From Deltaproteobacteria bacterium (lineage in GTDB: Bacteria; Myxococcota; B64-G9): DNA of 10,247 nucleotides. The notes beneath the pieces were generated by a model, which worked only from the letters and a program-made list of their open reading frames with translations, had not been told where the DNA came from and searched no databases. A program made the translations under genes and the position numbers. Positions 5,231 through 10,247 of this stretch are shown here, in pieces (position 1 is the stretch's first letter; every line of letters starts with the position of its first letter). The stretch covers positions 1-10,247 of the forward strand of contig JAUVAM010000061.1 of NCBI GenBank assembly GCA_030591745.1, written 5' to 3'.

Positions 5231-7213
5231 TCAAACCAGTTCCATAAGATCTTCTTCTGAGATCAATTCAACACCGTAGCTCCTGGCCTTTTTCGCTTTG
5301 CTACTTTGTGAGCTGGGATCCGCCAGGACCAGGAAATCCAGGTCCTTAGAGACCCGGTCCACCAGTTGATAGCCGGCGGCCTGAAGCAAGGCTTTGTATT
5401 CTGACTTCTTCTTCCCTGATGGAAGCTTGCCCGTGATACAAACACTTTTCAGTTTCTTGTCAGAGTCCTTTGATTTCTCGTTATCTTCGAGTTCACTGAC
5501 CTTGACTCCATGGCCAAGCAATCCATCGATCAAATCGGACATGGCATCGATACCATCTTGTATCGCATCCCCAATGCTGGGCACGCCTGCCTGCTGAGCC
5601 AAGTCCGGGTCCCTCAAAGCGCCCGACCGCCAGGCCTTCAGCGTATTGAGTTGGCCGTCGGCTGCTTTGGCGATCAATTCCACCCTTCGTTTCCCCAGCC
5701 GCTCCACGCCCAAAGATCCCAAGAACTGTATCAGTGTCAGGTCGCGACTGGCATCGATGCTTTCCAAGATCGTGGTGGCCCGTTTTTCGCCCAGCCGGAT
5801 GTCCCTTTCGGTATTGATGATCATCGCAGCCAGTCGCTCGGGGTCTTCACGCAGGACATACAAGCCCGCCACGTCTTCGAGAGCCAAGTGCTCAACCATG
5901 GCTTCACGAACGGAATCGCCTATCCCCTCGATATCCAGGCTCTTGATCCATTGTTTGATTTTGCCCGAGGACTTCTCGGAACAGGCTTGGTTTTGGCATT
6001 CGAGAACGACGCCTTCTTCACCCCCGGTATTCAGTCGACGACTTACCTGGCCACCACAGAAAGGACATTTTTTGGGGGCTTGGATCGCCTGGCGGGACGA
6101 GCCTTTTTGGGTGACTCGAATGACCTTGGGGATGATGTCGTTTGCCTTGATCACCCAAATGCGATCTCCCACGGCCAGATCCAGTCGCTCGATCTCGTCC
6201 CAATTGGCCAAGGAAGCGTTCTGGACCGTGGTGCCGCCAATTTTGACCGCTTCGAAGCGGGCGTTGGGAATCAATGCCCCCGTGTGGCCGCCAGAAATCG
6301 AGACAGAGAGCAAAACCGTCTCCGCCCCTTCGGAATCAAACTTCCAGGCGATTTGTCCCTTGGGTCGGCCCGAAGTGACGCCCAGGTCCTGCTGAGCCTG
6401 AATGTTGTTGATCTTTAAGACAATCCCATCGATCCAAATGGGCAAGGAATCTCGCTTCTTGGCGATTCGGTCAAAGTACGCAAGGACCTCTTTGGTGGTT
6501 TTACACATCTGGTATGGGATGAGGTTGAAGCCGAGCTCTTCCAGTCGTTGTGACTTTGAAAGCTCCGTTTCGAAAGCAACCGGCTTTCCGTCGATGCTTT
6601 CGTCGATATCAAAGGCATAAACGGTCAACAATTCAGATTGCTGACCGTTTTTCCGCCCCATGATCCCCGTGCCCAAATTTCTTGGGTTGGTCGAGCGCTC
6701 CTCATCCACCTTGCCCCAATCCTCCACCGTAAGGATCACCTCCAAACGAATGGCGCCGTTAAATGCCCCCCCCTGTCCAGCCACACAGGCAGGCAGTCCT
6801 TTGAATTTGAGCGCGTTGGCGGTGACATCTTCTCCAACCTTCCCATCTCCACGGGAGATCACCTGAACCAGATTTCCTTCTTCATAGTAGGCTGCCGCGC
6901 TGGCACCATCACCCTTCAGGCTTGCATGGATCTGAAAATCCTGAACGTGCTTTTCGTGCCAGGAAAGAAACTGTTCTTCTGAATTCACCTTCCCCTGGCT
7001 TCCCATGGAAATGCGATGGGGGGCCTTGGCCAGGATATTGTCCGGTGGAATCGGCGCGCCAACAATGGCCAAGACAGAATCGTCGGGGTCGAGCATTCGA
7101 AGCTCGTCTTCCAATGCGTCGTATTCAGTATCCGTCATGATCGCTTCGCCGCCATAGTAATAGGCTTGCTTGGCTTTCATGATCAGACTACGTAATTCTG
7201 ACAGACGTAACAT
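5231..7213 (-). CDS. ligA: NAD-dependent DNA ligase, divergent LigA-type
   Basis: This 660-residue protein has the normal length and module order of bacterial NAD-dependent ligases, which seal nicks in duplex DNA using NAD as AMP donor. Domain Ia (about 1-65) carries A-Y-Y-Y and D-T-E-Y-D-A-L. The adenylation domain has the catalytic K100 in K-G-D-G (100-103), R-G-D-G-K-V-G-E-D-V-T (121-131), N-P-R-N (176-179), D-G-I-V-L-K with K267, and A-W-K-F with K291. The OB fold holds G-H-T-G-A-L-I-P (309-316). The zinc finger uses C383, C386, C406 and C411. Helix-hairpin-helix repeats run about 425-570 and a BRCT domain about 586-660. Oddities: Ser98 replaces the usual Glu two residues before the catalytic Lys, R-L-E-V replaces R-G-E-V, and GC is lower than in neighbours. 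ATG 7213 has AAGGA seven bases upstream. It may be a second, acquired ligase (inference). Confidence 0.93.
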   Translation of the reverse strand: MLRLSELRSLIMKAKQAYYYGGEAIMTDTEYDALEDELRMLDPDDSVLAIVGAPIPPDNILAKAPHRISMGSQGKVNSEEQFLSWHEKHVQDFQIHASLKGDGASAAAYYEEGNLVQVISRGDGKVGEDVTANALKFKGLPACVAGQGGAFNGAIRLEVILTVEDWGKVDEERSTNPRNLGTGIMGRKNGQQSELLTVYAFDIDESIDGKPVAFETELSKSQRLEELGFNLIPYQMCKTTKEVLAYFDRIAKKRDSLPIWIDGIVLKINNIQAQQDLGVTSGRPKGQIAWKFDSEGAETVLLSVSISGGHTGALIPNARFEAVKIGGTTVQNASLANWDEIERLDLAVGDRIWVIKANDIIPKVIRVTQKGSSRQAIQAPKKCPFCGGQVSRRLNTGGEEGVVLECQNQACSEKSSGKIKQWIKSLDIEGIGDSVREAMVEHLALEDVAGLYVLREDPERLAAMIINTERDIRLGEKRATTILESIDASRDLTLIQFLGSLGVERLGKRRVELIAKAADGQLNTLKAWRSGALRDPDLAQQAGVPSIGDAIQDGIDAMSDLIDGLLGHGVKVSELEDNEKSKDSDKKLKSVCITGKLPSGKKKSEYKALLQAAGYQLVDRVSKDLDFLVLADPSSQSSKAKKARSYGVELISEEDLMELV

Positions 7214-7252
7214 TTTCTATCCTTCCCCAAGCCCTCCAGGGTCCGACTCAGA

Positions 7253-7281
7253 AGAGTACGAAGGAAAACACCCCTTGACAA
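7253..7281 (-). promoter_or_regulatory. Candidate promoter of the DNA ligase gene
   Basis: On the minus strand TTGTCA (7281-7276), five of six matches to the -35 consensus, is followed after exactly 17 bases by TACTCT (7258-7253), three of six matches to -10. The start would fall near 7246, giving a leader of about 30 bases before ATG 7213. The spacing is ideal but the -10 is weak. Confidence 0.4.
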
Positions 7282-7298
7282 GATGTCCTTGTGGGGCG

Positions 7299-7328
7299 TT
7301 GCCATAGCCCCCCTTGCTCGACTAAGCT
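7299..7328 (+). promoter_or_regulatory. Weak candidate promoter of the large rightward gene
   Basis: TTGCCA (7299-7304, five of six to -35) is followed after 18 bases by TAAGCT (7323-7328, three of six to -10). A perfect TTGACA at 7275-7280 on this strand has no acceptable -10 at 16-19 bases. Neither is convincing alone. Confidence 0.22.
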
Positions 7329-7362
7329 CGGTTCATCCAACTTCGATTCAAGCGAGGCTTAG
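7322..7362 (+). promoter_or_regulatory. Possible leader hairpin masking the ribosome binding site
   Basis: CTAAGCTCG (7322-7330) pairs with CGAGGCTTAG (7353-7362), giving nine base pairs with one bulged G and a 22-base loop. The 3' arm contains the Shine-Dalgarno GAGG (7354-7357) of the gene starting at 7365. If transcription starts upstream of 7322, this fold would lower translation. The weak promoter at 7299-7328 would start too late to include the 5' arm. Confidence 0.3.
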
Positions 7363-7364
7363 CC

Positions 7365-10247
7365 ATGAACGAATTCAAGGAAATCTTTGCCCTGGCCGAA
7401 GACAGACAGCAGGCCCTCGAACGCCTGGTACCCGGCACCGAAGAACACGATTATTACACCTGCCTGCTCATGCAGCAGCGGGGCGAGTTGGACAAGGTGG
7501 ACCAACGCCTGGCGGCCTGGATCGATCGCGAGGGCGACAGCCACTTGACCGAAATGGTCGAGCGCAGGCAATTCTTGCTGAAGCTTGAGGATCGAAAACC
7601 TGAATACGCCAAGCGGCTCTCGGAAGAACTCTACCTTGAGCACGACCACCAGCCAGAAACCCAGGAGGCGACGGCCAAACTATCCAGCGACCTGGACCCA
7701 TCCGCCATCACAGAGGAAGCATTCCTGAAAGAGGCCCTGCAGCGAGAGAGCGACCTGAGCGCGGTCCAAAACCGGGCCTTGGAGAACTTGCTCGAGCGAG
7801 ACCTGCCCACAGAGCAACTCAGGGATCTTCTGCGCAGACTCAAGCGCCCCGACCACCCCAGGCTGGTCGAGCGCATCCTCGATGAACTGACCGACAAGCA
7901 CTCCGGGAAATTCGGCTCCTTGAACATCCATCGCAATTTGTTGCCCGAGCAACTCACGGCGCTCAAAAAACAAATGCCCAAGCTCTCGAAAAACGATGCC
8001 TTCGTGCGAGCCGAACTGCGTGCGGTCCTGCCCGAGGAAGACGAGGACGTGGATACGGACGACGAAGTCCGGCTGGCCTACCTCAAGAGACTGGACCCTA
8101 TCGTCGAAGGCTTGGCCCCTACATTCAACGGCCTGAAACTCTGTGTGGCCTATCATCGACTGGACCTGGATCGGCGCATGGGCCAGGCCGACCGGGATCG
8201 TTTCGAAGCCTACTTGGATCTACCGAGAAATGCAGCCTATGTGCCCTCACATCACCTTGACCGTAAAAATCATCGCCACCACCTGGCCAAGCTGAACCAA
8301 AATTTCCGGCCCGACCTGGCCTTAGGCCCCGTGAGAGACGACTGGGAGCTCATCGAGCACTTCCTGGGGCACTTTCTCTGCACGGCCGACGACTTCGATG
8401 GCTTCGAGCAAGTCGTGGAAGAAAATCGCCTCTTGCGCATCATGGCGGAAGCCAAACTCCTGGCGGGCCGTCCCGACGCCCAGCGCTGGGTAACCAAACT
8501 CAACGACCCCGCCGTCATCAAACTACTCAATGAGCGGGTGTCCTTGGATTTCGCGCCGACAAACCCCCGCTTTTTCTCGGCCGACCAGGAAGTGACCCTG
8601 GATTTGGATGTAAAAAACGTGGAGACCCTGCTGGTCAAGGTCTTCGAAATTCACTCCCTGAACTACTTTCTGGCCAACGGCCGAGAAGCCGACACCGGCA
8701 TGGACCTGGACGGCTTGCTGGCCACCGAAGAACAAACCCACCGCTACGAAGAAGCGCCTGTGCGAAGAATGCGGCGGCGATTCAAATTCCCCTCGCTCAA
8801 ACGCCCCGGGGTTTTCGTCATCGAATTCATCGGCAACGGTCGCTCCAGCCGGGCGCTTGTCCGCAAGGGTCAACTTCGCATGCTGGAGCGAGTGGGCGCG
8901 GCCGGACATGTCATGGCCGTCCTGGATGAGAACGGCAAACACCTGCCCGGTGCCTCCATGTGGATGGAGGGACGCGAGCACAAGGCCGGCGACGACGGAT
9001 TCATCCGACTGCCCTTCGCCGAAAGCCAAAGCACCCGCGATGTGCTCTTGCGCCACGACGAGCTGAGTCAAATGGCACGCTTCACCCATCAAGAGGAACG
9101 CTACAGCCTGCATGCCGGCTTCTACCTGGATCGGGAAAGCCTGCTGACCCGGCAACAAGCCGAGTTGCTGATCCGGCCCATGCTCTGCGTGGCTGGCATT
9201 CCCGTGCCCCTCGATCTGCTTGAAGAGGTGAAGCTGCAGATCACCAGCACCGACGGGCAGGGGCACACGGTCCAACAAGAAGTCAAAGACCTCAAACTCC
9301 ATCATGACGCAGAGACGCTTCATTCTTTCCGTGTACCGACGGAACTACGCAGCATCGAGGCCACGCTCAATGCCAAGGTCCGCAACATCACAGCCGGTCG
9401 GGACAAAACGCTCTCGGCTCGCTCGACCTTTCACCTCAATGGAATCGACGGAAGCGACCACATCGAGGACATCCACCTGACGAACAACGCTGCGGGTTGG
9501 TGCCTGGAAATTTTGGGCAAAACCGGCGAGGCTCGATCCCATCAACCGATCAATCTGCAAGTCGTACACAAGAGCACCCGGCTGGAGATGCATTTCAGTC
9601 TGAAAAGCGACGATTCCGGCCAGGTCATGCTGGGCACCCTGGAGGGAATCGAGTCGATCAAAGCCGAAGGCCCCAGCGGATCCGAGGCCGGCTGGAATTT
9701 GCCCTCGGACAAGCCGGGCCTGCCCTCCAGCCTGCACCTTATCGCCGGCGAAAAGCTCATCCTGCCCTGTCCCTGGGCCAGGCCGAATGGCAAAACCGAA
9801 TCCTTCAGCTTGCTGCGCACCTTGGGAAACAGGCCTTCACGAGACATGCGCGACCATCTGCGCCTGACCGAAGGGGCCTTGGAAATCCAAGCCCTGCCGG
9901 CGGGCCGCTATCGGCTCACCCTCAAGGAAGCCGATCTGCAAGTTCACCTGCGGGTCATCGAGGGGCCCAAGCTGCTTGGCTGGATTTTGGGCAAGCAGGA
10001 AATGATCGAATCGGGGCCCAAGACTTACCTGGGCATCCGCGAGGTAAAAAAGACCCCCGAGGGCTGGCGGGTGCAACTCGACGGTCATCACGAAAACACC
10101 CGTTTGCACGCCTTCGGCAGCCGTTACATCCCAGCCCATGATCTCTGCGCCAGGCTGGGCAGCCTGCCTTGGCCCGGACTGCGGAGCCAGGGCATCACAA
10201 CGCCGGAAACCCGATACCGGACGGGCCGGGACATCGGCGACGAGATG
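7365..10247 (+). CDS. Giant uncharacterised protein with alpha-2-macroglobulin-like beta domains (partial, at least 961 residues)
   Basis: An uninterrupted frame runs from ATG 7365 past the right edge. GAGG lies seven bases upstream and an in-frame TAA at 7323-7325 closes the frame above, so the start is firm. The N-terminus (M-N-E-F-K-E-I-F-A-L-A-E-D) has no signal peptide. Residues 1-390 are mostly helical, with E-H-D-Y-Y-T-C-L (27-34) and a His-rich patch near 296-306. Residues 395-505 (F-A-P-T-N, V-K-N-V-E-T-L-L-V-K-V-F-E-I-H, R-P-G-V-F-V-I-E-F-I-G-N-G) recall an MG2-type strand domain. Residues 515-550 (A-V-L-D-E-N-G-K-H-L-P-G-A, then D-D-G-F-I-R-L-P-F) recall the next MG or carboxypeptidase-regulatory-like fold. 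Further beta-rich segments extend to T-R-L-H-A-F-G-S-R-Y (912-921). No thioester motif is seen so far. I recall similar very long hypothetical proteins in planctomycetes and relatives; the function is unknown. Confidence 0.9.
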   Translation, partial: MNEFKEIFALAEDRQQALERLVPGTEEHDYYTCLLMQQRGELDKVDQRLAAWIDREGDSHLTEMVERRQFLLKLEDRKPEYAKRLSEELYLEHDHQPETQEATAKLSSDLDPSAITEEAFLKEALQRESDLSAVQNRALENLLERDLPTEQLRDLLRRLKRPDHPRLVERILDELTDKHSGKFGSLNIHRNLLPEQLTALKKQMPKLSKNDAFVRAELRAVLPEEDEDVDTDDEVRLAYLKRLDPIVEGLAPTFNGLKLCVAYHRLDLDRRMGQADRDRFEAYLDLPRNAAYVPSHHLDRKNHRHHLAKLNQNFRPDLALGPVRDDWELIEHFLGHFLCTADDFDGFEQVVEENRLLRIMAEAKLLAGRPDAQRWVTKLNDPAVIKLLNERVSLDFAPTNPRFFSADQEVTLDLDVKNVETLLVKVFEIHSLNYFLANGREADTGMDLDGLLATEEQTHRYEEAPVRRMRRRFKFPSLKRPGVFVIEFIGNGRSSRALVRKGQLRMLERVGAAGHVMAVLDENGKHLPGASMWMEGREHKAGDDGFIRLPFAESQSTRDVLLRHDELSQMARFTHQEERYSLHAGFYLDRESLLTRQQAELLIRPMLCVAGIPVPLDLLEEVKLQITSTDGQGHTVQQEVKDLKLHHDAETLHSFRVPTELRSIEATLNAKVRNITAGRDKTLSARSTFHLNGIDGSDHIEDIHLTNNAAGWCLEILGKTGEARSHQPINLQVVHKSTRLEMHFSLKSDDSGQVMLGTLEGIESIKAEGPSGSEAGWNLPSDKPGLPSSLHLIAGEKLILPCPWARPNGKTESFSLLRTLGNRPSRDMRDHLRLTEGALEIQALPAGRYRLTLKEADLQVHLRVIEGPKLLGWILGKQEMIESGPKTYLGIREVKKTPEGWRVQLDGHHENTRLHAFGSRYIPAHDLCARLGSLPWPGLRSQGITTPETRYRTGRDIGDEM

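Noticed and set aside
5212..5241. Possible intrinsic terminator after the ligase: AACTG/CAGTT stem followed by seven Ts on the minus strand
   Set aside because: The stem is only five pairs, AT-rich, with a 15-base loop, and it overlaps the ligase stop and the T-run. More likely the tract is simply AT-rich promoter DNA of the next operon.
5510..6418. 302-codon plus-strand open frame opposite the ligase
   Set aside because: It is antisense to an intact ligase with all motifs; composition and lack of a family pattern fit a shadow frame.
7316..7330. GCTCG repeated directly at a 10-base interval in the divergent region
   Set aside because: Five-base repeats occur by chance at this GC content, and the second copy is better explained by the leader hairpin arm.
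8523..9323. 266-codon minus-strand open frame, and similar ones at 7680-8156 and 9345-9737, opposite the giant gene
   Set aside because: The plus-strand frame is continuous for 961 codons with a proper start and Shine-Dalgarno; the minus frames are short, overlapping and without recognisable content.
1..10247. Search for tRNA, rRNA, CRISPR arrays, insertion sequences, attachment sites and replication origins
   Set aside because: No repeat arrays, transposase-like frames, terminal inverted repeats or cloverleaf patterns were found. The only gaps above 100 bases are 5093-5230 and 7214-7364, both described.

Overview
The window looks like chromosomal DNA of a Gram-negative bacterium with fairly high GC. 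By eye the efflux genes and the large rightward gene run near 60 percent GC, and the ligase gene is visibly lower. The RND efflux operon, its exported partner proteins and the TGA stop codons point to a double-membrane organism. The large rightward gene resembles, from memory, giant uncharacterised proteins of Planctomycetes, Lentisphaerae and deltaproteobacteria-like lineages (Myxococcota/Bradymonadota). That is the only lineage hint, and it is weak.

Positions 1-5230 hold a leftward operon, in transcription order: a PadR-family repressor (4448-5092), a membrane-fusion (HlyD/AcrA-type) adaptor (3264-4451), an RND inner-membrane pump (86-3232), and the first 29 codons of an exported protein (1-89) that is probably the TolC-type outer-membrane channel. 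Four-base ATGA overlaps join PadR to the adaptor and the pump to the last gene, and a 31-base gap separates adaptor from pump. A 38-base palindrome at 5164-5201, made of two TATTCT-N6-AGAATA units, overlaps a consensus -35 box ahead of PadR and is the obvious candidate operator. The main anomaly is an in-frame TAA at 4269-4271. It splits the adaptor into a 60-residue export leader and a 334-residue body without a break in reading frame, so as written the pump may lack a functional adaptor.

Positions 5231-7213 hold a leftward, full-length but divergent NAD-dependent DNA ligase. It has all the LigA modules in order (Ia, adenylation, OB, zinc finger, helix-hairpin-helix, BRCT), but several normally fixed residues differ. 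Its composition differs from its neighbours, which suggests a second, acquired ligase rather than the housekeeping copy.

Positions 7214-7364 are a divergent intergenic region with candidate promoters on both strands and a hairpin that could mask the ribosome binding site of the rightward gene. From 7365 to the window end an open frame of at least 961 codons encodes a large protein without a signal peptide. It has a helical N-terminal third followed by beta-rich segments that recall alpha-2-macroglobulin MG domains. Its function is unknown.

No tRNA, rRNA, CRISPR array or insertion sequence was seen. No clearly new multi-gene system is visible. The items most worth following up are the split adaptor, the double operator, the atypical ligase and the giant rightward protein.
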